DNA of 64,000 nt from assembly GCA_023101725.1 (NCBI GenBank), contig JALJCO010001388.1, positions 186,001 through 250,000 on the forward strand, given 5' to 3'. Positions within the stretch are counted from its first letter, which is position 1; every line of letters starts with the position of its first letter. Origin of the DNA: Atherinomorus stipes (lineage: Eukaryota; Chordata; Actinopteri; Atheriniformes; Atherinidae). A program made the position numbers and the translations under genes. The notes under the pieces were generated by a model that was not told the DNA's origin, ran no database searches, and saw nothing but the letters and a program-made list of their open reading frames with translations. Of the stretch, positions 1-11,242 are shown in pieces.

Positions 1-60
1 AATGTTGTTTAGGGGTTTCTATACAGATGCACCAGTGAACTGTGTAAGTGGACCCATGTT

Positions 61-86
61 CTCTCTCTCTCTCTCTCTCTCTCTCT
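61..86. repeat. (CT)13 microsatellite
   Basis: Thirteen uninterrupted CT units, followed by imperfect CT-rich sequence to about 112. Confidence 0.95.
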
Positions 87-339
87 TCCTCTCCCTCACT
101 CCTTTCTCTCTGTTCTACTTTTCTACTGTTTCAACTGTTCGAGTTTCATTTCTCCCTTGTCAAGCCCAGCAGTATGGTATGGAATGCTGTTAATTCAAGA
201 AATAAAATGAACAAAAAGGATATCAAGGGAGCCTTGTGTTCATAAAGCTACCCTTGGCAAAGCAAAACTGTTCATCACAATAAAGCAATTCGATTTGCAT
301 TCTGCTTGCTATGATGCTGGACAGGACAAGTAAAAGAAA

Positions 340-873
340 AAAAAAAGTAAAATAGATCGATACCACATTTTTAAATGTCAATATGATATCAGCATAAGAA
401 AATGTTGAGAAATTTTTGTGAATTCTCGCAAGATTTTGTAACAGAATGATGAAATATTGCGAGATTTTGTGAGTAAAATAAATTGATACCACGTTTTTAA
501 ATGTCAATATATCAGCATACAAAAATGTAAAATTTTGTGAATTCTAGCGAGATTTTGTAACAGAACGATGCAATATGATTTTGTTAGTACAATAGATCAA
601 TACCGCGTTTTTAAATGTCAATATGATATCAGCACATGAAAATATTGCCATATTTCAGTGTATCGATATTTTTCCCCTCCCCTGGTCTTTAGAAGTTTTA
701 AAGTATGTAAAAAAAGAAGTTAATGAAGAAGAAGAAGAAGTTGGGTTTTTTTTACGCTAGAAACAGCAGGCTGATCAGTTAAATATCGGTGGGGTGGCCG
801 ATATCGGATACTCAGTTTTAAGGCTGATATAGGCCAATATTGAAAGCGGGCCGATTATATTGTGCATCCCTAG
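340..873 (+). mobile_element. hAT-type non-autonomous element, right part, with internal tandem repeats
   Basis: The right end GTGCATCCCTA near 862-872 and the preceding GGTGGGGTGGCCGATATCGG to ATTATATTGTGCATCCCTAG match the complete copy at 37633-38287. Internally about 125-bp units starting GATACCACATTTTTAAATGT repeat three times (about 355, 483 and 598). The left terminus is missing or too diverged to place. Confidence 0.7.
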
Positions 874-880
874 CAATTTT

Positions 881-958
881 GTCTTATTTTGAGTGTGATG
901 AGATATTTTGACTAGAAATCAGAAAAATATACTTGGTAAGATTTGAGTTTTTGCAGTG
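881..958 (+). mobile_element. terminal fragment of palindromic DNA element (…TTTTTGCAGTG end)
   Basis: GTCTTATTTTGAGTGTGATG followed by AGATATTTTGACTAGAAATC and AGATTTGAGTTTTTGCAGTG is near-identical to 54267-54342, the right end of the large palindrome at 53.5-54.3 kb. It abuts the hAT-type fragment ending at 873. Confidence 0.75.
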
Positions 959-960
959 AC

Positions 961-2985
961 ATTAGTTAGAATGAGAGGATTCTAACTAACTTGCAAAGAA
1001 AAACACGCTTACATGGAACTGAGGTTAAGGTGGATATAACCAACTGATGCATGTGCTTTTGTTGTGAACACTGTCAGAGTCTCAGTGACAGCAGAGTCTC
1101 TTGTGTTGTGTCTTTTTTTTTTATCATCTGAATCCCTCAGAATCACCAGATAAAGACCTGGAGAGTCCAGAGACGTAGCAGTTGTTGAGGAGGAGGCAGA
1201 ACAGACAGGCATATTCTCTGTAATGAGCTGGGCTGAGCCTGAGCCAGATCCGGACCAGACCACAGCAGCTCGGTCCAGCTAATTATACAAGGCTGCAGAC
1301 AGATCTGGCAAACACACAACGGACGGCAAAAGACGGTAAAAAGAAGACAAACGAATGGGGAGACGACTGGGATGGAGTAAGTGACACAGTTGGAGGAAAG
1401 CAGATGAATAAGCCGGGGGTGTAGGAGAGACGAAGAGAAGGCAGCGTTGAGGAAGAGGCGCTCACAAGAAGAGGATGAGAGGGAGCGGGGGAGGGATGGA
1501 GCAGAAGGGGTGAGGTTTGTCCTTTGGCCGATGGTCAATTAGTGGTGGGGAGAGTAAAAGGCCACAGCGATCTGTGTCTGCGGCAGCAGAGAGCTCTCAG
1601 CTTGTTTACTCTCAGACTGAAGGAGACAGCTGGGGCACCTCCATGAGAGCATCATTAAGGGGAATATTAAAGGGGAAATGTTTCATGTGATGTACTGAGG
1701 CAAACAAAGAATTTAACTTCATCACATGTGTGATGCTGCACATTGTTGGATTATTAATCAGATTATATAGCGGAATATTGAGATGAGGTGACAATCTACA
1801 GTTTTGACTTTGTAGATCAGTAATTCTGAAGCCGTCTCAGTCATTGGCATTAATTTTGTTTTACCTCATTGTGCTAAAAGTTTAAAACTTTGGGTATGAA
1901 TCATACACTCGTTCCAGTGTTTTCTCCTTTACTCTTCAGTCACACAATGAAAGAAAGGACGAAAAAGAAGAGAAGTCCTGTTTTTTTTTTATATATTCTT
2001 CCAGGGCCAGTTTACGCATTGCTGGCCAATCTCTATTGAAAGCTGCCTGATGTGGGCAGACGTACGGTTTGGACCATCGTCTTTCAAACATTCCTCTGTT
2101 TGTCTGCACCTCGATTAAGGACACATAGTCTGGTCACTCTGTGCTTGTGTGTCTGGTTAACTGGAAAAAGAGGCGTGTGGGCAGAATGCTAACTCATTTT
2201 AATTGTTCAGCAGAATCAAAGGATGTGAAAGTGTATTTGCATGAGTGTGGAAGAGACTGTAGCCATCTTTGAGGGACATCAAGGTCGAAATCTTGGGATT
2301 TTTTTTCTTTTAATTGATGAAAGCAGTGTGAAAGTGCACCAAGTCCTTGCACCTGTGCGCCTCCGTGCAGCAAAATGTGTTGTTTTCGTAAGCCTTTCTC
2401 GCTGTGGTGGGTTTGGAAGCCCTGAGTGTGCATTTAATGGATGAAAGAAGCCAACACAAATTAGATAAACCATCAGCAAGCTTTTGGGAGTCGATAAAAG
2501 GATGATGTCAGCTGGTTACAAAGGAGAAACAGCAAAGAAAAAAGCAGAACAAACTTGTGTCTGAAAATGGAGGACTTAAGAAAAAGACTGGTGCCAGTCA
2601 AAGCTCATGTGGAGTCCTGAGCTTGCTTCACCTCGGGTACCCCATTAAAATAAAGAAACATGTCAGCTATCAAGAACAGACTGATGCAACATTTAATAAG
2701 ATATGACAGTGGATATCTGGCACATCTGACTTGCTCTCTTGGTACATTTTTTGGTACGTGTGTTGTGTTATTGCTACACTGGCCTCTTGGCTGGGCTGAT
2801 TCAGTGTGGCAAAGTTAACTGTTTAAAAACAGAAACTTTCTGTCATTCTGGCTGCACTGCACAGCAAAATCACCCCAGATAGGAAGAAACCTGATTGTTG
2901 ATTTGTGTTTTTTTCCCTGTGTTTGATTGTCTCCTGCTCCTGCCTTCCCCTGGGTGTGGCCTCCTAATGGCTCCTTCAACTGACC
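961..2985. other. no gene seen
   Basis: This is unique-looking sequence with only short overlapping frames that lack codon structure. I recognised no domain, tRNA or transposon end. Confidence 0.5.
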
Positions 2986-4090
2986 TGTGACTTGTCTGAT
3001 GAACAAGCCTGGGTCTGCTCCCTTCATGACCACAGTGTAGCATCTTCTGATGGCTACTTCCAGCAGGATAATATACCATGTTGCAAAGCTCAAATCATCT
3101 CCATCTGCTTTCTTGAACATGACGATGAGTTCACAGTTCTCCATTGGCCTCCAAAGTCACCAGAGCTGAATCCAACAGAGCAGTGGCTCCAAAACTATTT
3201 TCCCTATAATAAATGACCATAATGGTAATTTATTATATAATCAAACTTCTATCAATGCTTAATAATGCATTAAGGAGGTTGGGAAGTAAGCATTTATTAA
3301 CTGCTAATTAACACATTAACCAATATGCAAACTATTGCAAAGTAATAGTTAATAAAAGGTGTTCATGTATTATTAAGCAGTTAAATAATGCTTAATAATG
3401 CACTAACTAATGTTAATTAAGGGACCCTTATTGTAAAGTGTTACCGTAATCTGCAATTAGTTCCAAGCAGCAGGAGTGCTTCCTGATCGAGTTCTGTACA
3501 AACTTTGTGTGACAGTGTGGGGTCTTGTCACTATGCCTCCCATAGATCATGCGCCCGGGCTACTTGGTCACAGGGATGTCCCTTTGGCTGAATGGTCAGC
3601 ACGCATGACTCTCACCTCGGAGTCTGGGGATCAAATCCTGCGTGGGCCCTCCGTTGAGTACCTTGCCACATTTGGGAACTTGAAGCTTTTGACAATCATC
3701 GGAACAATGTTATTGTTTACGGGCTTCCAAAACACTGGTTCCATGTGAGTGAAACACCTAAACTTACATAAATCACACTAGTTCTGAGCAGTCAAAGCCT
3801 CTGGGCCCCTGTACTCTCCAGGGAATCTCTTGGGCGTCCAGAGATCCCAGGATGGGATTCACTGCAATAGAGTACCTGTGGGATGTTGTGGAACAGGAGA
3901 TTCTCATCATGGATTTGGCCGATAAATGTCCGATGCTATCATGTCATTCTGGAGCAAAATCTCTGAGGAATGTTTCCAACACCTTGTTGAATTTATGACA
4001 CAAAGAATTAAGCCAGATCTGAAGAAAAATGGGGGTGTTCAACACAATAGCAGCAAGGTGGACCTGATGAAGATGCAGTGAACGTGCCTC
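2985..4090 (+). pseudogene. Tc1-like transposase remnant, split by a later insertion
   Basis: From 2992 the frame reads DEQAWVCSLHDHS, GYFQQDNIPCCK, VLHWPPKSPELNPTE, the QDN and WP-SPELNP-E signature of a Tc1 DDE transposase. It breaks after LNPTE (about 3181) and resumes at 3870 with EYLWDVVEQEILIMDLAD, the expected continuation. About 690 bp containing a tRNA-like SINE lie between. Stops and frameshifts are present; it is inactive. Confidence 0.8.
3512..3655 (+). mobile_element. tRNA-derived SINE-like repeat, copy 1
   Basis: CTTGTCACTATGCCTCCCAT, CTTTGGCTGAATGGTCAGCA, a CTCTCACC anticodon-like segment, and GGGGATCAAATCCTGCGTGG form A-box- and B-box-like parts of a tRNA. A second copy lies at 14620-14782 on the opposite strand. 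Confidence 0.6.
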
Positions 4091-4197
4091 ATTTGTGATC
4101 TAACCAAGTATCAAATCTTCCTCCTTCTGAATTTTGCTTTCCTTACTTACTGTGTTGTGCTGACTGCATTCTGGTATTTACAGATATCTAAAAAACA

Positions 4198-4277
4198 TGC
4201 TACAGGTGAGGCTCGAACTCACAACCTCGGCTTTGCTCTGCAGGTAACTGTAATATAAACTATTGCACCACTGGAAC
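4198..4277 (-). pseudogene. tRNA-Ile(UAU) pseudogene with D-arm deletion, copy F
   Basis: Reading the minus strand: GTTCCAGTGGTGCAATAGTT, then TATATTACAGTTACCTGCAG of the intron region, then GCCGAGG and a canonical T arm (GTGAGTTCGAGCCTCAC) ending CTGTAGCA. The part from the D stem to the anticodon stem is deleted, so it cannot fold. Confidence 0.8.
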
Positions 4278-4619
4278 ACACAATCTCACCCTTGTGAGTG
4301 ATAGGTTTATTTGTAAAGCACGTTTCTTGGACAAGAAACATGAAACACTAAAAGCGTTAGAGTAAGATGGAGGATTCAAACAAGCCACACAGAATAAAAG
4401 AAATTAAACAGAAACAAGTTAAAACACAGAGAGAAACAGACAGCAGAATACATACAGTGAGGTATATATGATACAAAAAATAGCAACAGGAAATACATCA
4501 TCATCGTCAGCATGCTCCATCTTTATGAATCTGAAAGATCCTTGATATCCTCCAGCCAGACAGTCTTAGTTCAGCTAGTTTTGTTTAAGCAGAGAGGGGA
4601 TCAGGCTTCAGAGCCCCAG

Positions 4620-5131
4620 ACTCTAGACCAGTGGTTCCCAAACTGGGGGGCAAGCCCCCCCTGGTCCAGCCGGGCCCAAAAAATATAGTTTTTGTAATTC
4701 TAACAAAAAATGGGCACATTCTTTAAAGTACTAATGCACAAATGATGATGACTCAAAAACCATTGCCCCCCCTCTAAAATGCAGTGCAATTTTAGTTGAG
4801 TTTGAGCGCTATCTGGTTTTTACATTTTTCTTGTGGTGTTTCTCTGTTTTAACTCGTTTCGTAACCTGACTCCCGCCACCTGGTATTTGCAATACCATCT
4901 GGGGAGGGAGTTAACCCGATGTCATTTCAAATTAGTCTTTTTTTCTAAAACTCTTGCATGTGATTGGATAGAAGATCTGTCCGTCTCTTGACTGACACGC
5001 TCTTCAGCCACTCACGTTGAACCGAATGACGCAACCCGTGACGCAACTCAGAGCGACACCAGAGCCACCACGCATAGAGGATCGAGTTATCAAAACATGT
5101 TATCAAGCTCAAAAAGCTTCAGTCAAACAAC
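4620..5131. mobile_element. hAT-like terminal sequence and adjacent repeat-like DNA
   Basis: TAGACCAGTGGTTCCCAAAC at 4624 is a common hAT (Charlie-type) terminal inverted repeat in fish. I could not place its partner. From about 4869 a short foldback (CTCCCGCCACCTGGTATTTG against CACCATCTGGGGAGGGAG-like sequence) precedes the open frame at 5132. Confidence 0.4.
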
Positions 5132-5389
5132 ATGGCGGCGGCGGCGACAGCTAGTACGAGCGGTGTACAGTCTGTGAACGACTTTTGTCGAATGTGCAAA
5201 GAAAACCTCCGGATAAAAGGCAACATATGCAACAGATTCTACATCACATCCGGCCAAAACGCCGCCCATCCTTCAAAAGTCCCACCCGCGATTAGTGATT
5301 GGCTCCTATCCAGACGAAATCACCTACAACTGTCGCCTTACTCAGATGGAGTGCGTGAGGAAAGGGAACGCCCCGCGTGTACTTGTTGA
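5132..5389 (+). CDS. short open frame with a CxxC motif, identity unknown
   Basis: The 85-codon frame starts with ATGGCGGCGGCGGCGACAGC (MAAAATAS) and has FCRMCKENLRIKGNICNRF, a CxxC-x(10)-C arrangement that could start a zinc-binding domain. The region is CpG-rich compared with its surroundings. It could be the first exon of a transposon gene or a host fragment. I see no following exon. Coding status is unproven. Confidence 0.25.
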   Translation: MAAAATASTSGVQSVNDFCRMCKENLRIKGNICNRFYITSGQNAAHPSKVPPAISDWLLSRRNHLQLSPYSDGVREERERPACTC

Positions 5390-8300
5390 ACGCACCCAGA
5401 TGATGTAAATCAGGTTACTCGTTTCGTGCCATAGAAATAAATTTGGCATTGACATTATCGCGACTGTCAGCTGTATGATTGCTTGACCCTAACCTGTTGA
5501 ATTTAAAACCTAAATCATGATGAGCATGTTGGAGAAGCAGCAGACATGAACGGTCTCCGTTCCTATTCAGCAGCACAGTGCGCTCATCTGGGAAAATGTA
5601 GCACATTTGATTTTCTCCGTATCCTGTCTGCAAACAAAAGGGAATCCTCTTTTGTCAAAGCTCCAGTTTCTCAGTGACACCCCTTCTTTGCTTCCCTGTG
5701 ATTAGGTTCAGAGCATATCACAGGGGGGGGATGAGGGGCGTGAAATCATTTGTGGTTGTAATTATGGCCTTCCCTCTCCAGAGTAATCATGAGCTATTAA
5801 AAGCCAACCTCAGCTCTGCCCCCCCAACAATACCAGTTAACATTCATGTTCCTCTGGGAGGCAGCGGGGATGAGGTTAACTACCTGAATGTTGCAGCGGG
5901 CTGCGTGCATATGCAATTTAAGACAAAAGAAATGTATGTATTACACTGTAATGGTAGAAGGTGCAAAATTAAAAGAATAAAATTAAATGGTGCAAATTCA
6001 AGGTGCACAAATGTCTACTCATCCATCAGCTGTGAACCGTTTATCATCACATTCCTGCAGCTGCAACATAACGTGTACACAGCTGTTAGGCTAACTGCAG
6101 ATATTCACAGCCTCAGACAGAAACTCCTGTTCATAAAAAGTGAAGTTCATGTCATGCAAAGGTTTATTTAGACACTGAATTGGATTCCCGCCTTCCCCAA
6201 AGCTGTCTTTTGTGTGCTCGCCCCACGAAGTCCAGGGGTCTGCAACCTGTGGCTGAGTTGCATGCAGCTCTTCAGCCCTTCCTCTGCAGCTCTAGAGGAA
6301 AATAAGGTGCAATTCTGTGTGGCCAGATTCATTTGTGCTCATTCAGTGATGCTGGCTTACACTTGTTTGTGCCAAGAAGTTAGCAAAGAACAAAAAGTGT
6401 AACACTGAAATGCATCTGCAGAATAAACAGCATTTGCTGGAAATGTACCAAGATGAAGACGATTTCAGTCTTTCTGTGGGAAGCTGAACAATGTAAACAT
6501 ACTTTTAATAAGTAGATAAAGTCCCCAAACTCAATACTGCTGCAGATATTGTTGCAACTGAGTTGGAGAATACATAGAAGAATCTATCTTTACAATATAA
6601 GAGCATCTACTGTATCTGTGAACTGTTATTGACCCAAATGAATCTGAAAATTTACTACAAAACAATAAATAGAAATATAATTAACTATTTCTAATGACAG
6701 TGCAGGAGTAACCAACCCTACTGCTGGTAAACAAATCCACTCTAACCACACCAGAGCATGAAGATGGCTAGTTTGGCTCTTTGTCCTTCACTCCCTGCCT
6801 CAGACTCCTGCTCCTGTAGCACCCTGGCTGAATGAACACCATCCTATTATCAGTGACAGTCAATTAAACATCTAAATGCCAAATTCTGCATGCTTTATGT
6901 TGTAATCCAGAGGGCACCTGAATATGGCTGGTATGAGACTTATTGATCTCAGTTTATTTAGGAGGAAATATTAAAGCAGTCCAGGAAGGTGGAGGTAAGC
7001 TAAAGCTAAAATCGCACCAGTTATTGTGTTAAAAATGCCACTTTAGAGCCCCGTATGAAAAATGTTTCTGTGTGGCCAAACTGGGACACAAAGACTCTCG
7101 TAAGGTGGTCCTGCTGCCCACAAAGACAGACGACAAGAGACAACACGAGTCAAAGAGGGAAGAACAAGAAGAAAACAGAGGAATGCAAGGCAGAGAAGAG
7201 AGAAAGGTCAAACGGGCCATCTTTGCTTCTGAATGTGTGTGTTTGCTTTAGTGAGACAGACCTCTAATGAAAGTTTCTGTCACATTGTACTGACACAGCA
7301 GGGAGCCGGAGAAAGTAGAAGATGTAGAAAGATAAGCTGAACCAAACAGAAAGGAGGAGGAGTGTTTATTCTCTTTTCCTTCCCTCCTCTACCCGGCGTT
7401 TTCCCTCCCTTTTTGTCCATTTGGCGGTGCTTGTTCCTTGTGTGTGTGTGGACACAGTCTCTGGCACACTTGAATCTTTTACTGATTACCTCACGCATGT
7501 CACGTCTTTCTGAAGGGCTTTTAACGGCGGAGAATTATCAGGCAGCCGGGTGCTGTTGTAACCCTTTCTCTGCCCTCCCTGCTTCAACCAGGCAGCTAAC
7601 AATTGCCTCCATTACATCTCAATCTCGTAACTACATCCAATATGCAATTAAACCTTAATAATATATAAATACAAAGCCATTAGGTGAAATAAATGCACCC
7701 AGACCGATGACTAAAAAAAATCTGAAGTGTCCCCTTGGTGTGGCTATGCCATTTTCTAGTTGTGCCTTGTCTTCATCACTTTTCTTTGAAAGCTTTAACA
7801 GTTTTTTAAAACAGCATCAAGTAGTTTTTGTAGAAGTACAGCCATATTTAAAACATTGTGTTTTTACTGTCTTAGAATCACTAAATTGGCATTTTGCAGC
7901 CCTTTCATGCAAAATTATATCAAAGATGTAGGTTTAAAATATATCTTTCCAATTTTGACCATTTAATGTCAGTTTCATATATAAAGTGAAGATTTAATGT
8001 GTTAAATAAAGGCATTTAAAGCCTTTACTTATTTATTATATGGCTCTGGGATAAAATCTTATGAAAGAAACTGAAAAAATTGTGAATGGGAGGAGCTTTG
8101 TTGCAACTTAAGCTGAATTGATATCTAGTTACACATAACCTTCTTCACGAAAAGATGGGATTTTAGAGAACTTTGAGTTTAGATGAGTGTGTATATGTGT
8201 TGGAGAAACGAAGTCAGAATCAATTTATTGTTTGTTTTTTTTTTTCAAATTTATTTATTTTCTATTAAAGCAAGATCATAACCAAGTTTTTAAAAAAATC

Positions 8301-9318
8301 ACGTTTGACCTTAGGCTGCATTCACACTCTGGCTGTCTGATCCCCCCTCCTCAACAGGTTTGTTTTGTTTTGTGCAGTTTGGTGTCAAACCAAAGATGGG
8401 TGGAAAACTTTTCAGAAATTCCAACCCAATCAATCCAAGTCCCTCAGACTATCCTGGTGTAAATACCTCCTAAAATACCTTTCACTCCAGGGCACAGCTT
8501 TGCATGTACGCCTATGAATTCTTGGGTTCTCTCCAGGGACCAGCATCCACCAACAATCCAGACCAAGCGGCAACATCTGGTGGCCAACTATGAAGCAATC
8601 CGGAAGAAGGAAATATTTGTAGTTCTCTCTTCATCCACTAAGGGCTGCCTGCAAAACACAGCAAATCCCCATAGACTCCCATGTTAAAAAGGCCAGCTTC
8701 ACAGAAATAAACATGTTTATAGCCTGGTTCAAGATATCATTTTAGGTTTACTAGGTAAAGTTTACCTTCATGTCAACTGTGAGGGGGTGATTGTTTTTTC
8801 ACAAATCATCTGTTTAGATGTTATTTAATCTTGAAATGACACATAATTAGGGGTGTGTCTTTTTGATTGACAGGTGGCGGACTGGATGCCGGCCTGCCGA
8901 CCAGTGGCTCCAAGTTAGCTCCTTGTTTGCTCTTGGTAAGGTCTCAGGCTGTAGCAGAGTAGCACAATGACAGTTTTTAGTCAGCTAATAGTAAATCTAA
9001 GTGTGTCTTATACCTTCAGCCCACCGTTCAGGAGGCTGATCTTCGTTAGTTCCTGTTAGTTTCAAGTTAGCTCAGTTAGCATTTAGCCCAGAGTACGTCA
9101 GCTGTCAAAATTTGCTACAACGCTGCTCTTTTCCCATTTTTGTAATTTCCGGGAGTGACGACGCACATGACGTGGCAAAGATGCCGACAATGGGAACGCC
9201 CAACTAGCTTCATCTTTAGCTCTTCAGAAACCAATGGGTCAGGTGAGCGGTAGGTCTGCCCTTTTTTTACGGTCTCTGGATTATTTGGTTAACCCAGTGT
9301 CTCGCTTATGGGACACTG
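5390..9318. other. no gene seen; some repeat-like blocks
   Basis: Only non-coding short frames were found. From about 8850 to 9300 there is repeat-like sequence with several GTTAGCTCAGTTAGC-type segments and a CpG-rich part (GTGACGACGCACATGACGTG). I could not define element ends. Confidence 0.45.
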
Positions 9319-9742
9319 GTTATATGTAGGGATGTATATCGTTATGATTTTATCGATACCGATACCAATATCGATACTCCTTATCGATACCGGTATTTAT
9401 CGATTCTCTTATTGATACTATAACATAACTTAGAGTAAATAATAAAGACATTACAAGATGTTACAAGATCCAGCGGTGGAGAATATTTGTTCAGATGATG
9501 TTGAAGAAGCCTGGACATAAAAGTGGGTGAAGGACAGCTGGGAGACTAAGGGAATTGTGTCTGTCTTAGTCCATCATTGTGATTATTTGACTGCGTAATG
9601 ATAACTCGATGGTTAGGTAGATGTACAAAAAGTATCAATAAGAGTATCGTTAGTCCAGAATCTTAACGGTACCCTGGAATCGTTAAGATTAGGAACCGGT
9701 ACCAAACGATACCGGTACTCGGTATACATCCCTAGTTATATG
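9319..9742. mobile_element. hAT-superfamily MITE with perfect 8-bp target duplication
   Basis: The element spans 9327-9734 with inverted ends TAGGGATGTATATCG and CGGTATACATCCCTA. The flanking octamer GTTATATG at 9319-9326 is repeated exactly at 9735-9742. Eight-base duplications are diagnostic of hAT transposition. There is no transposase; it is non-autonomous. Confidence 0.9.
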
Positions 9743-10073
9743 TATATTATACTCAGTCTCCCTTCCAAGTACCTACACATTGGAAAGCTAAGATTCTTAA
9801 CATTTTAATGATGTTTACCATTCAAGGCTAAAAATCGTCACCTTAGATTCAGTAAACACTTATTTCTGACCGGTCACAAATGCAGATCATCTTTGCACAC
9901 ACAACCACACATACATAAACATATCTAAGAACAATGGGATTAAGACAATGATAGCGGTACTAATTATTAGCCCACATTGAGGGGTGCAGTAATGTTTAAT
10001 GACCAAACTGCATTTTTGGACTTGGATTTCAGCGGAGCAGATGCAGAATAGTAGGTGGTGCAAATTTAAGTGT

Positions 10074-10746
10074 GTGTCCCAATACATCCCGATGCCCTAC
10101 TTTTTAGCCCCACCCCTAAATTTTGCACATTTCCATGAAGGTAGTGCTGTCCCAATCCCTCTTTACATGTAGGGGTAGTGGACATAATGAAGGGTAGGGG
10201 GTATAGCCCTTCAAATGGAGGGGTGTCAGATGTTGACTTACTGAGGAAGGGCCAGAGAAAAGGGAACAATAGCAACCTCCAGAGAGAGACAGGACTCGGA
10301 GAAGAAAACTCGCAAATGTACATATGTAGAGATTACACATTTGTTCACAACGTTAGCCAGATTAGCCACGCTAGCTAGGCTAAAATACTGATGAAAAGCT
10401 TGCGAAGGCTTTTCGTCAGTTTACAAGAGAAAACAATTGTCAATGACGACTTCTCTGTGTGTCTGTTTTGTTTATTAATCAACCAAAGCATGATGAGTGA
10501 TGAAAAAAAGAAAGAAAAACGATTGCAACTGTTAACGCCGTTTTGTTGCTGTGTGTGTTGTTATGATGAGCTGTATGTGCAAATGCCACTACGCAGTTGC
10601 TTGGGTGCCTGAACGTAAATGCAGCAAGTGGTGTCCCAATTCTTAGGGAAGATGACAAAGCCCTACCCCTTGTGGCTTCAACTCGAGGGTGTAGTGGTAG
10701 TGAGTAAGGGCTAGTGGTTGAAGGTAGGGATACATTGGGATTGGGT
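10074..10746. mobile_element. non-autonomous DNA element, TIR GTCCCAATACATCCC
   Basis: The left end GTGTCCCAATACATCCCGAT is mirrored at the right by AGGGATACATTGGGATTGGG. Internal CCTACCCC/GGGGTAG blocks are also inverted. No coding frame is supported. Confidence 0.6.
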
Positions 10747-10752
10747 CTAATT

Positions 10753-11242
10753 GTGCGTTCCAGTTGTCTCGGAACTCTTTTTTTCCGAGGTAATTTTCCG
10801 AAGGAAGTGACGTGATCGTTTTTCAGAGTTACGAGCTCGTAATTTGCAGAGTAATTTGTAGATTTAAAGATGGCTGCGTCCAGTTATGTTTATTAAACTT
10901 CTATATAATTTATTTTCTGATCATAATTTTCAAGTGTACACAGCACCGAGTTGTTATTGAATTTTATGGTCTCACGGCTGTCTTTTTTTCTTTAAAACGC
11001 AGCATGACAATGTGTTGTTGATCAAGCACACACACTGAAATTAGCTATTGTTGTCATGTTAACATTGTTATAATGTCTGTTATTTTCTAGATAGAAATGT
11101 TTTATTTCCCAGCTTTGCTGGCTCACAAATAGGCCGTTGTTGACATATTTATTTTTTTCCTGAGTTGGGGCAACTGGAACGCAAAATAGTAATGATGTAA
11201 CCAACTTGCGTCTGCTCGGAATCCTGAGACTGGAACGCAGCA
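10753..11242. mobile_element. non-autonomous DNA element, TIR TGCGTTCCAGT
   Basis: The left end TGTGCGTTCCAGTTGTCTCG is mirrored by CGGAATCCTGAGACTGGAAC-GCAG at the right. A further inner TTGGGGCAACTGGAACGCA suggests nesting or partial duplication of the right end. Confidence 0.65.
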
